From Cyclina sinensis (lineage: Eukaryota; Mollusca; Bivalvia; Venerida; Veneridae): a stretch of DNA of 64,000 nucleotides. The stretch spans positions 7,883,030 through 7,947,029 of the forward strand of contig JAAONU010000004.1 of assembly GCA_012932295.1 (NCBI GenBank), in the 5' to 3' direction. A program made the translations under genes and the position numbers. The notes under the pieces are model-generated. The model was not told the origin of the DNA, made no database searches, and was given only the letters and a program-made list of their open reading frames with translations. Shown in pieces: positions 42,662-54,870 of this stretch (position 1 is its first letter; every line of letters begins with the position of its first letter).

Positions 42662-43827
42662 TAGTGATGTAAAATCGGTTGGCCATTACAGTCGATTATC
42701 GAATTGAATCGGAGAAGGTGTTTCGATTCATAATCGGAAAATAATCGAAAATACACATTTGTTGTATTTGATAACTATTTACACTTTTGTGTTTTGTGTT
42801 AGTGTTACCTGTACTATTATTATATTGTATGCATTTTTTTTAAATAAGTTATTTTTATCTATTTTTTAAGCACTTTTTGACAAAAAATGCATATGTAGAT
42901 CTGCTTAAAAGTAAACCTTAGTTATGAAGATTTTCACATCCTTCATTAAAATTTAGTTACGACTGAAATCTTGAATTAAATTTATTTTGTGTGTTCACAG
43001 AACTTCACACACACAAAAAATAAATTCATGATTTTAATTATTATAATAATAACTAAACAAAATGTCAATGGCTTTGGCACATTAAAAAACTTTTTCTAAC
43101 AGATTTCATCCTTTAAATAAGTTAAAAAATTTGAAATGTAGGCTTAAATATTTTTTCACTGGAAACATGATCCCTTATCTAAAAGTTAAATAAGCCAATG
43201 ACAAAAGATTCTTATTCAATTCTTCAGCTAACCTTTATTGTAAAAAAAATCATTCAGGGGAAATAAAAGAAGCACGAATTGATTCGAGTACGAATACGCT
43301 ATAAAGACAACCATTTTGGGGTGATTATAACAAAACATTCTATTATTACCTATTAATTGTTCATAGGTGAGAATCCTTCTGACTTAACTTGTATAGAATA
43401 TTAACTCAAGTTGTATATTGAAATGGGTGTGAATGAATGCCGGCCGTAGTTATTTGATCGGTTGATACGTACCCTTATTTGCGTAAGATTTTTTGGCATA
43501 GTTTGCATATCACTCGGTTCATATTAAAATTTTGTTTGGTCGGTGGTCCAATATATTATTTTTATGAAACCAAAGAACTTCCATACTGACGATATTTCGT
43601 GCCCTGGATATGAATAAACTTCGTCGCAAGAAATTTCTTTGCTTCGGCCAGCCATTTTTGTTTGACTTTATTAACCCAAACGAACAAAAATACCGCAAAG
43701 GCGGAAAAGCACCAAGTACTGAAAATTCGTTAGCGACATCGAGTTGACTTCTCTGCTATCGATTGTCGCCGACATGAGAGACCAAGCGACAATTTTTCGA
43801 TTATATTCGATTATCGTTTCATCACTA
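42662..43827. mobile_element. hAT-like non-autonomous transposon with 8-bp target duplication
   Basis: Left end TAGTGATGTAAAATCGG and right end (reverse complement) TAGTGATGAAACGATAATCG; ATCGATTAT/AATCGAA motifs recur inside both ends. The 8 bp AGTTTAGG occurs immediately outside each end (42654-42661 and 43828-43835), a perfect duplication. This length and the TAGTGATG termini fit the hAT superfamily. No transposase ORF. Confidence 0.82.
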
Positions 43828-43835
43828 AGTTTAGG

Positions 43836-45172
43836 GACAAATTTTTTTTTTATTCTCCAACACTTCCTATATCCTGCAAGAAAACCAATATTGTGAAAAT
43901 AGATTATATGCTTTCTGCTGGGATATTACATGTGTGAGTTCTTACTGTGGATTAATGTCATATTATGTGACTTTAAAAGCACAATATTCCATCACTCTGC
44001 AGGATGAATGAATCACTCCACATAAGAAATCAGTGCATATATCTGGTCAAAGCCAACAAAAATACATTCGTACTACACATGCTTGTATAAAAAAACAGGA
44101 CATAAAAGACAAAAAAATGAAACATCTGAAAGAACACCAACGACAACATAATTCTACAGATTGCTACATAAATGTTGTCGGCACATGCATTCTATAAGTT
44201 TACACATGTATATGAGATATCAAATTTGTTAACATGCATAATACAGAAAAAAAATTGACTCCTGAGCTGAAAGTTAACTACTGAAAGTAATTTTTTTTGG
44301 AGTATGCCAGAATAGGTGATACAGCAGGTCTATTTCACAAGACATAGAGAGATATGCAGCAAGTCTATATGCCACTAGCAGTGTAGTATGGTTGTTGTTG
44401 TTGTATGTGTTACCTGTGCTATGAGTCAGGGCAGCTAAATTAGGCAGTCCAAGTATTCAAAAAACACCAGCCAAAATACTTCAAGCATCTGTGAAGAAGT
44501 GGTGGGAATTACGAGATTTTTAAAAACCGATTTTATGAAAATTTTATTGTAGTTTTGAGGGAGGGACTTTGTCCCCAAAAGAAGGTATGTGGTTTTGAAT
44601 TGGGTGAAGGTTTTACAATATTTATTGCCTGTGTAACTGTATTAGAGGTAAGGCTTAGGGACAGATATTCATTTTATAACAGGTCTTACTGGGGAGATCA
44701 AATTGTTGTATTCTTCTTGTTACCTTTTGTTTGTGAGAAATTTTCAGTTTCTGAATGTTTCATTGTACAGTTGAACTATGATGTCTTTTAAGATTGTTGG
44801 TCGTTGAGGTCATTAAATATTATCATGGAAAACAACAGTTTCAGTTGTTGCTTAAACCTTCTTTGTTTGCTCATTGATTTATTGGTCTTTATTTAACATT
44901 AAATGTTGAAGAAATTTATTAATATTGTGAAATATTTTATTTGTAATGTAAAAGTGAGTGACTAGAAGTAAAGATTTTATTGAAAAAATTCATTATTGCA
45001 TCATTATAAGAATAAACATATACAAAGTATGAGGTAGCATAATAATATTGCATTATTGTAATAATAGAGATTAATTTAGAACATAGTTGAAACATGATTC
45101 TCAAGGCTAGGTTGTCCCTGAAGAATTATTTGTAGAATCAGACGCATTTCTCATTGTCTCATATTATTTTTT
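43836..45172. other. Spacer, no gene seen
   Basis: AT-rich. The plus-strand ORF at 44555-44791 (78 codons) has a plausible start but no recognisable domain or splice site. Confidence 0.35.
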
Positions 45173-45469
45173 AGCTCACCTGAGCACAAAGTGCTCAGGA
45201 TGAGCTTTTCTGATCAGTCGTTGTCCGTCATCCGTCCGTCAACTTTTCATTCAGACGACATCTCCTCTGAAACTAATTTGCCAGATTTGATGAAACTTGC
45301 CTGGGATGTTCCTTGGATGAAGCTCTACCAAGATTGTTTAAATGGTTCTGGTCCATAGCATTTCTGGTTCACTGGAGCTAAAATTAAATTTTAAGAGTTG
45401 GATCTTTAAAAATCTTCTTCTCCAAAACCTCAAGGCCTGGAGCTTAGATATTTTGTATAAGGCCAAAAG

Positions 45470-47728
45470 AAAATAATATTGTGGTTCCGGTAACCCGACC
45501 GACCCTATCATTTTGGCCCCGACCCTAAATTATTTTATGGCATTTCCTGCATCATCGGCCGAATCGACTATTTTCCGTGTACGGTATGGAACGGTACGCG
45601 AATCAGCATAAAGTAATTTCACGAATGTATACACCGATTGACACTTTTGCACTGTTCTATTTTTAGCCACAAATAGCGCCACCTACTTCGAGTAAAAGTC
45701 AAGCGCAATGCATACAGAGCGTACACGACCAATTTTAAATTGACGAGAAAAGTTTGAAAAAATGTTTTAGAGAGTAAATTATTGATTGAGAAAATACATT
45801 TAACATCAAACTGTATTTTTATGACGTTTTTACCAAACCTTTATTCTTAAAACCAAAGAAAATTGACGCTTTACAGACTTGCTTTCCGATCACAATTTTC
45901 GGCATTTTAAAACTTATTTTAACCGTTGTTTAAAAATACGTAATTTTTTATAATCAAATCATTTCAATAAAGCAATGTTTCCTGAAAAGAATGAGAAGTT
46001 TTTCAAGAAGATTGATTGACATTTAGCGAAGAAAAAGCAATTTAAATGAAGCAAGTAACGATGGCGTATCGGCGATTCCATGTTTTTACTCGAAATTTTT
46101 ATTGGTGACGTCACAGGGACTTTCCTAATGGCGTGCGCTGATTGGATTAACTCCAAAGTGACAATCGCTGCTAGCAAAACAATTTTCCGAGGTGCATGAC
46201 GACCTAAGACAAGTCGCCCTTATGGCAAACAGTAATGAGTAAAATACTGTACAAACACTTAAATAATTAATCCATTTAAATCGCCCAAAACTCCCTGACT
46301 TCGCCCTTATGAAGCATCAAAGGGATATCAACTTCGCCGAGAAGGTTTCATCTGCCGACATCAATAACTTGCTAAGCTCCGGTTATGGGCGGAGCTTATA
46401 CTCGGAAACGGCATCAATGCATACTACCTTCGAAGCATTGGCCAATCAGAGCGCAGTTAACTACTTTCATTTATTTAATCCTGTGTGTTGACACTCGATA
46501 AGCAATTAGCACAGTTAGCCCTCAACAGGTGTTGAATTGGGTCAATAATGTAACTCGATGTACACCGAGTAAAAAACTGTTATGTACAACGGACTCTACA
46601 AATCTTAAAAGTCAAGCAAACTATGTCTTAACAAATTAATTGAATGTTTAATTTTAAAGGCAAAGGGTTAAACATCAATGCTTTACCACTGTGATTCTAG
46701 CCTTTGAAACAGTGTATGAAAATGGCAAAAATACTTTTTGGTATTTTTGTTTTAATTCTCGGATTTATTTATAGAATTCTATTTTATAAGAAAAACTGCA
46801 GTAGATTTAAGACAAGCTTAAAAAATTGAAGGAAACCAATTCCAACAAACATTCAGTTCATTAAACATGAAGCAGCGAATAAAAGTCTCGGATAAATTCT
46901 GTCTGTCATATATTTCCGCGACCCCGACGTATTTTAGTATTTGTAGAAAACAGTGTTTTGGAGACTCTTTATACGGCAAATTCACAACATTCAATTGATT
47001 GATTAAGATAAGTGGTATTGATTTGATTATAAGTACCTGTTTTTCATTTTAAAAAAATCTTTTTCTCTGAGACTTGAATAGTTCTGTTGTGGTTAGAAAG
47101 CAACAGTTAAAATGAATCAACATAATTTACATCTGAAAATTGTAAATTTTTCAAACTGTTTGTAATTTTGTTAAAAAAAAATTCAGGTTAAACTGGAAAC
47201 ACATCCCAGACTTTTCACAAAAAAAGTTACTGAATTTGGATGCCACAGATACATAAGTTTTTAATAGTTGAATAAAAATCACTCCACATATTTGCTGTCT
47301 GTCATTGTCATTCACAAATGGAACTGGCACTGTCAGTGCCAACTTCTCCCTGGAGTCTTCTGACTTCTCCCAAATCTTTTCTTAGGGAGAAGTCACTTCT
47401 ACCAAAATTTTGACCCTAGCGAGAGCCCTGCATTTTTATCTGAATATCAGGAACTGCTTAGTTGTTGTTTTTTTCATAGTGAGATTAAAATCATTCATTT
47501 GACTGTCTTTTTATTCCAGCGAACATGTTTAATACTGTCAGATTTTTCTGTGTTCTGGTGTAACAATTAATATAATGTATGTGAGTGGTATCCTATTCAT
47601 CTATTCATATTTAATAGATGTCCAGTTTTAGCCGAAATAAAATATTTTTAAAAAATAAAATATTTTTCCTACCTACCTACCCTATTTTTTTTCAGCATGT
47701 TACCAGAACCACATTATTATTTTTTTTT
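45470..47728. mobile_element. 2.26-kb inverted-repeat element with 9-bp flanking duplication
   Basis: The left end AAAATAATATTGTGGTTCCG matches the reverse complement of the right end (AATAATAATGTGGTTCTGG). Flanks are GGCCAAAAG on the left and GGCCTAAAG on the right, 8 of 9 identical, suggesting a 9-bp target duplication as in Mutator-like elements. No long ORF; it is probably non-autonomous. Confidence 0.55.
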
Positions 47729-47987
47729 GGCCTAAAGCATCATCTAGTGGACCTCTATCAAGTTTGTCCAAATTATGACCGTGGGGTCAAAACTGACCCC
47801 ACCCCAGGGGTCAGTTGATTTTACATAGATTTGTATAGGGAAAACTTAAAAATCTTCTTGTCAGAAACCACAAGGCCTAGAGTTTAGATATTTGTTGTGC
47901 AGCGTTGTCTAGTGGACCTCTACCAAGTTTGTTCATATCATGGCCTCTGGGTCAGAAATGGCCCCGCCCCAGGGGTCACATGTTTTA

Positions 47988-49179
47988 CAGCACACGCAGC
48001 GCGGACTTTGACAACGAACACCCGTCCCCGCGATTTTACTGTCCGCGTTGAAGACCAAAATGACCACCGCGTCGTGTGTTCATTCGTATTAAAGACGGTG
48101 GTCAGCGCGGCCGTCCGCGGTGATCAGTACCGCGCCATGTCGCGGCGTCGGGTAGCGGGGGTGTGCGGTGTCAGAAAAAACGAAGTCGAAACACAATTTT
48201 ACTTTCCCCTTCATGTATTTTTTTTTCAGATGAGTCACAAAAAACATGTAATTATAACCAGTTGAAGTTGTTTCTTTTTCTTTTTAATACCCCATCCGGT
48301 TAAACTTTTATTTGTTGACGTTTGATGTTTGGTTGTATGATTGAGGGTAACACAGCCGATTATGAATAGATTTACACACCTAAATGCCATCTTGTTAACT
48401 TTAATTGCTGCAATTAATATATTTTCAAGTCTTCAATCGGTGCCGCGCTTGCGTTAATCCACTCGCAAATAAATTACACGCAAATAAATTACTAAAATCA
48501 TCAAACTGCGAAAAGTTAATAGATCTAATTTAAACTGTCAAAATTCGAACAAATCCGCTCTAATTATGATGCATTTATGTACGAACGCTCCTTTTTGTTT
48601 ACGCAAAGAATGACCATTCAAAGCAGTTGCTTCCGGAAACAGCTGATCATATTTTCAGAAAATGACATTGTTTTTAGGTCAACACGTGTTTAACTTCTTT
48701 CGACATCTGTATCGTCTAGGCGCTTGGCCAAAATTATCGATCGATTTTGCTATATAGTAACAAGCGTTTTTCAAAAATTCCAAAACTAAAGTACACAATA
48801 AACCTACACCGCATATGTACTTGAAATTTGGTTTTAATTTGACCAACTGAAGTTAGCCACAAAATACATGTAAGTAAAATAAGAATGAGTAAAAAGAAAA
48901 CCACCTACATGTACTGTACGCCGAGTTTGTTTAAATGCAGTAACCTCCAAGTCAGAACATCGCGGGGACGCGCGGTGTTCTGTCACCGCGACACGCGGGA
49001 ACGCGTGGCGTTCTGTCACCGCAACACGCGGTGATCATACCCCTCGGCGGTTGTCGCGGTGGTCATTTTAGCGGACACCCGAAATTTCGGGTGTTCAGTC
49101 CACCACTACTGGCCACCCGGAGACGATACCGGCCCCCGCGACAATGTTAACAACGTCAAAGTCCGCGCTGCGTGTACTG
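47988..49179. mobile_element. GC-rich TA-flanked element, copy 1
   Basis: Ends CAGCACACGCAGCGCGGACT and (reverse complement) CAGTACACGCAGCGCGGACT are inverted repeats flanked by TA. The host reads TTTTA|CATAGAG, the intact form of which survives nearby (TTTACATAGAGTTATATAGG at about 49358). It is rich in CACCGCG motifs and contains the 20-bp palindrome ACACCCGAAATTTCGGGTGT. A 122-codon ORF at its left end follows the GC-rich repeat and is not conserved as a protein in copy 2. Confidence 0.8.
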
Positions 49180-49972
49180 TACATAGAGTTATATAGGGAA
49201 AACTTTAAAAACCCTTCTTGTCAGAAACTGCAAGGCCTAGAGTTAAGATATTTTGTGTGTAGCATTATCTAGTGGACCTCTACTTAGTTTGTTCAAATTG
49301 TAACCACTGGGTCAAAATAATCCCTGCCCGGGGGCGGGGGGGTGGGGGGAGGGGTCACTTGTTTACATAGAGTTATATAGGAAAAAGTTTTTAAAATCTT
49401 CACATCAGAAACCAAAAGGCATAGAGCTTAGATATTTTGTATGTAGCATTGTCTAGAGGACCTTTACCAAGTTTGTTCAAGTCATTGCCCCTGGGTCAAA
49501 AATTGCCCCATCCCAGTGGTCACATGTTTTATATAGAGTTATATAGGGAAAAGTTTAAAAATCTTCTTTTAGATACAACAAGGCCTAGAGTTAAGATATT
49601 TGGTGTACAACATTGTCTAGTGGACCTTTACCAACTTTGTTCAAATCATAACCCATTTGTCAAAAAAGGCCCTGCCTCTGGGGTCACATGTTTTAAATAG
49701 AGTTATATACTGTAGGAAAAACTTAAAAAATCCTCTTGTCAGAAACCCCAAGGCCTAGAGTTAAGATATTTTGTGTACAGCATTGTCTAGTGGACCTTTA
49801 CCAAGTTTGTTCAAATCATGACCCTCGGGTCAAAACTGGCCCCACCCGGTGGCAGGGGGGTGTCATTTCATTTTACACAAGGACTTATATAGGGAAAAAT
49901 CTGCTGCTCTGAAACACCAAAGGACTATACTTTTCAATTGTTTATTGTTATGTTTCCCCCCTCCGTGGCCAT

Positions 49973-49992
49973 CCCCCCCCCCCCCCCCCCCC
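49973..49992 (+). repeat. Poly-C tract of 20
   Basis: Uninterrupted run of 20 C within the compound repeat; a common site of sequencing error. Confidence 0.85.
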
Positions 49993-50554
49993 TTGTAGTA
50001 CCATTACACCCAGAGCCTTCAAACTTTATAGGAAAATTGTATTAGAAGAACTCTATTGTTTTTAGAGTCCATAGGTCAAAGATTAAGTTCACAGGGACCT
50101 GTAGAGTAAAAACCTTTTCTGCTCAGCAACTGGAGTACCATTTTAACCAGAGCATTCAAACTTCATAGGATGTTTGTCTTTACTAAGTAAAAGAACCCTA
50201 TTACTTTTGGGGTCAGTAGGTGAAAAGTCAAGGTCACAGGGACCTGTAGAGTGAAAACTATTTCTGCTCAGTAACTGGAGTACCATTACACCCTGGGAAC
50301 CTTCAAACTTCATAGGGTAATTATATTAGAAGAACCCCATTGGGTCTGTGGGTCAAAGGTCAAGTTCACTGGGACCTGTAGAATGAAACAATTTCTGCTA
50401 AAAAATTTGAGTACCATTACACCCAGAGTTTTCAAACTTACTGCAAACTTATTCACATTTGTGAACAACAAACGCCTATAACTACCAGGAATGATACTTG
50501 TAACATGAGCAATGAGACTCAGGTGAGTGATTTAGGGCCATCATGGCCCTCTTG

Positions 50555-51943
50555 TTTATCACTTGGGGCATCTTGTTTGACTTAGCTTATAATTTACTAT
50601 CCAGCTCTGAGAAAAGTGGAAAAGGTTTGATCAACCATCTCTCAGTAGGTTTACTAACCAGCATATGTTGTCCTTTTCCTAGTAGAACAGTGCCCTTATA
50701 AATGAGTAATGGTCCCTACCTAGTTGGAGGAGAGTTTAGTCAAGGAACATTCTGTAAACAGCTAAAAGAACTGGAAAAAACTCTTTAAGACTTGATTTCA
50801 ATAATAGTAGGAAAGTGTTAAATGTTCTCAGAGGCCAAGGTCAAATGTTTGCTCTGAAAGGTGCTCTGAATAGATTTTTTGTATAAAATATTCTTCAAAA
50901 AATTTCATTTGTTACCTGTAGACAGTTTAACAAATGTTCTGTCCCAACTGTTTAAACAGAAATAAGTTGAACTTATGATTTGATATCTATAGTTGTGATG
51001 AGGAATAGAATTTACTATTGATTGAAATTTTGAACTGTTTGAATAAAGTCAAAGATTGTTTGCTAGTCCTTTATTCAACAATGTATGATAAACTGTGATA
51101 GAGTTGATGACAGGCTTAATTCAATAGTTTTGAGAGGTCATCTTTTTGTATTTATATTTGAATTTGCCTTGTTTAGTTGTCCATACTGTAAGATTGGATC
51201 TTCAACTGGTACATTATCTTAAGAATAGGCTGCTTTGTCACTTCATCTGGATTATTATCACACACCTGAAAATCTTTTAGAGTTATTTTTTATCATTGTG
51301 AATGAATTATTTCATGTCTTGTTAAAAGTTATGAGTATGTTGATAACTGAAACAGGCAGGCATTCTTTAATGTAATATGAGAAATTCCATACGTTTTAAG
51401 GAAGTACTTTAAGCATATATATATTTTTTTGGATGTTACAACACACCAGGTGTGTTTTGTTTTTCTTTTGATAAAGATATAGCTAATGAAGGTCACATTA
51501 TTAATAAATCATAAGTTGTTGTACAGTTTTGATAAATAACTTAGTGTTACACAATAATCCAAAAATTGGGGAAGATAGATATTTTCTATCAGAAAGAACA
51601 GTGTATATCGATGACTTATCTTCTCACATTTAGGCTGTCTTGTTGACATTTCTTATGTTTCATTTTTTATCATATTTATAAGCATAATGTAATGCTAACC
51701 TTGGAAGACAAATTATGTAAGATGTATTTGCATTTGACCTTTAAAATGTCTGACATTTACAGTACCAAAGGGGTCTTAAGGAGAGAAGTACTTTGATGAT
51801 TCCTAGGATGTCATTTAAACTGCATAGGCATTTTATTTGAGACAGTGCTCATGCTTGAAATTTCTGCCTTTATTCATACCTGCTTGAAATTTAGCTCCTT
51901 CTTCATATGTGCTTCGAATTAGCTCTGTCTATGTACTTGGTTA
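50555..51943. other. AT-rich spacer, no gene seen
   Basis: No convincing exon, RNA gene or structured repeat. Confidence 0.4.
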
Positions 51944-53074
51944 CAGTACACGCAGCGCGGACTTTGACGTTGTTGACATTGTTGGGGGGCCGGTATCATC
52001 TCCGGGTGGCCAGTCGCGGTGGAATGAACACCCGAAATTTCGGGTGTCCGCTAAAATGACCACTGCGTCAACCGCCGAGGGGTATGAACACCGCGTGTCG
52101 CGGTGATGGAACGCCGCGCTTCCCCGCGATGTTTTGACTTGGAGATAACTGCATTCAAACATACTGTGTGTACAGTATTTGTACGTGGTTTTCATTTTAC
52201 TCATAATTATTTTATTTACATCTATTTTGTGGCCAGCTTCAGTTGGTCAAATTAAAACCAAATTTCAAATACATTTCTGGTGTATGTTTATTGAGTACTT
52301 TCGTTTTTGGAATTGAAAAACGCTTGTTATTATATAGCCAAATCGATCAATAATTTTGCCAAGTGCCTAGACGATACAGAAGTTGAAAGCAGTTAAACAC
52401 GTGTTGATTCATTTTCTGAAAATACGATCAACTTTTTCCGGAAATAACTGAATTGTCTTTTTTTGTGTAACAGATAGGAGCGTTTATACACAAATGCATC
52501 GGAATTAGAGAGGATTTGTTCAAATTTTGACTGTTTAAATTAGATCTATTATCTTTTCGCAGTTTGGTTATCATTTGTAATATAATTGCGAGTGGATTAA
52601 CGCAAACACGGCACTGATTAAAGACTTGAAATATATTAATTGCAGCAATTAAAGTTTATTAACAAGATGTCATGTAGGTGTGTAAATCTATTCATTATCG
52701 GCTGTTACTTTTCTACAAATACCCTCAATTATACAACCAAACATCGATCGTCAACAAACAAAAATTAAACCGGATGGGGTATTAAAAAAAAAGAAACAAC
52801 TTCAACTGGTAATAATTACGTGTACTTTGTAACTATTTTGAAAAAAAAAATTTTGGGAAAGGACAATTAAGTTGTGGCTTCATTTTTTCGGACACTGCAA
52901 ACCCCGCGATCCGACGCCGCGACACGACACGGTACTGAACACCGCGAACGGCCGCGCTGACCACCGCGTTTTATACGATTGAACACTCGACACGGTGGTC
53001 ATTTTAGTCCTCAACGCGGACAGTAAAATCGTGGGGACGGGTGTTCGTTGTCAAAGTCCGCGCTGCGTGAACTG
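51944..53074. mobile_element. GC-rich TA-flanked element, copy 2 (inverted)
   Basis: Same element as 47988-49179 in opposite orientation. Ends CAGTACACGCAGCGCGGACT and (reverse complement) CAGTTCACGCAGCGCGGACT, flanked by TA. Contains the same ACACCCGAAATTTCGGGTGT palindrome and the interior ACCGGATGGGGTATTAAAAA segment shared with copy 1 on the other strand. Confidence 0.8.
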
Positions 53075-53548
53075 TAGTAATATTCCTCTGGATTCATACA
53101 CGATCGGAATAAGCTCTGTCTCCATACTTGTTTGAAAATTTAGCTCAATCTTCATAGTTAAAAGGGATTTTTTTTGTATATTTTACAGCCAAATAATGGC
53201 GGTTTCCCCTTGCCTGCCAAAAAAAGCTATATTTGCCCCTAAAAATGCCATATTTTCCCCTAATATGTTTTCCATTTTAACAGACAAAAAAAATCAGTAA
53301 CAACAGTAAAAAAATTAATTACTGAAAAAACAGCTTCTTTTTGCAAAGATCAAACCAAAATCGCAAGGGGCAAAATGTTTATGGTAGCTGTGAAAATAGT
53401 TTAATCCAGATTCGGAACAGGATAAAGACTTACCGATTATTGTCACTGAAGTATTTTGTCCGGAACATCTTTCAACTTGGAACATATCATATTAGCTACA
53501 GTCTTATCAAAAAATTTAATGAGCATCGAACATGTCACACAACAACAG

Positions 53549-53690
53549 GTATTATGTAAAAAGATTAAGAAGGCAGGATGCAGAGGGACTCACCAAGATA
53601 TCTGCGTTTATGAAAAATCCTCCAACTGCTGCTAGCAGTTATCTTGTCTGTGATGATGATTCTTCTGTCCCAGCATCAACTCCAATAAGA
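53549..53690 (+). pseudogene. Exon-like segment, possibly from a transposon-derived gene
   Basis: A 142-nt open segment between AG (53547-53548) and a perfect donor (AGA|GTAAGTCAG). In frame it reads YYVKRLRRQDAEGLTKISAF, then MKNPPTAASSYLVC, DDDSSVPASTPIR. The composition is protein-like and differs from neighbouring random ORFs, recalling Ser/Pro-rich linkers of zinc-finger or transposase-related proteins. No polypyrimidine tract precedes the acceptor and no partner exon was found, so I treat it as a fragment. Confidence 0.35.
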
Positions 53691-54360
53691 GTAAGTCAGA
53701 TCCTACTGTAAACAAACATATGTCTGATACTTTGGACAGGCAAATAAATTAAGTGGACTGAAAGACAGAAAGCTGTGGCTATAAATAGCCTCTGCTATGT
53801 ACCTTGCATTGACTAAATCTGTTTTCAGTTGTTGATATAGTTAAAACTTGCCCTGACCAGTAGATATAGAATTACAATGGTCACTTTCTTAGTGTGAAAA
53901 GCAGTGCTTCAGAAAACCGAAACTTTGTCGGTTTTTACCGAAATTCAGCTTCCCAGGCCAAGTTTTATGTCCCAGACTCCTTGAAAAATAGGCCTATGTA
54001 TTTTTTAAAATTATGAAATTTAAGTATACCTTTATTAAAATGCAAAAATTTCACACCTAAATCCCCACTGGTCCCTACTGTGGTCCTTCACACCTATCAT
54101 AAACCCATAAAACTGCCACTGTGACCAGTGGGCCAAGGCAGTTACCACCAGTCATCAACAGGTGTGTTTGATTGGCAGCTACATGTAGTCAATGGATAAC
54201 CTAAATGGGTGTTAAAATTTCATAAAATTTGCACTTCTGTTTTTAACTTCCACTTTGAGCAAAATGTTTGCTCAAGATGTCGACAAACCAACTAACTTAA
54301 GCATTATACAATATGTAATTCAGTTTTAGTTGTCAGTGATGATAAATTGTTTGTATTTTT

Positions 54361-54870
54361 ATGCCCCCCTTTGAAAAAGGGAGGGCATATTGCTTTGCTG
54401 CTGTCTGTCAGTCGGTCGGTCGGTCTGTCTGTTTGCCCACCAACAGTTTCCGTTCATTTTCTTCAGAGGTTGCACATACTGAAATAAAATTTGGTATACA
54501 GATTTATCATAAGAATATCTAGGTCAAGTTCTGTTTTGGGTTTGATAGAGCAATTTTTTTAAAGAGTAATGCCCCTTGGACTTAGAAAAATTCCAATTAT
54601 TTGCAGTTTCCATTCATTTGCTTTGCAGAGATTGCACGTACCGAAATGAAATTTAGTATACAGATTAATCATTAGAATATCTAGGTCAGATTCTGTTTTG
54701 GGTACGATCAAGCAATTTTTGACAGAGTTATGCCCCTTGGACTAAGAAAAATTCAAATTATTTGCAGTTTCCGTTTATTTTCTTTGCAGAGGTTGCACAT
54801 ACTGAAATAAAATTTGGTATACAGATTTATCATAAGAATATCTAGGTCTAGTTTTAGCTTAGATACATCA
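54361..54870. repeat. ATGCCCCC-hairpin repeat, 3 units of ~157 bp
   Basis: Starts with hairpin ATGCCCCCC/GGGAGGGCAT, then GTCGGTCGGTCGG, then three units with CATACTGAAATAAAATTTGG-type phrases at about 54475, 54636 and 54795. Confidence 0.65.

Larger units (their letters stand above)
45173..50554. mobile_element. Compound tandem-core element with two nested insertions
   Basis: Starts with hairpin AGCTCACCTGAGCACAAAGT-GCTCAGGATGAGCT and ends GGGCCATCATGGCCCTCTTG. Core units carry GTCTAGTGGACCTCTACCAA at about 47745, 47908, 49270, 49452, 49618 and 49787 (about 165 bp apart), then a second unit type with GGGACCTGTAGAGT (50090-50400). Insertions at 45470-47728 and 47988-49179 expand it from about 1.9 to 5.4 kb. 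Confidence 0.68.

Noticed and set aside
47897..48265. 122-codon ORF at the left end of GC-rich element copy 1
   Set aside because: It spans the host repeat and the inserted element and is not preserved in copy 2; it arises from GC-rich sequence with few stops.
51909..52204. Overlapping ORFs on both strands in GC-rich element copy 2
   Set aside because: They cross the element boundary and lack a counterpart in copy 1.
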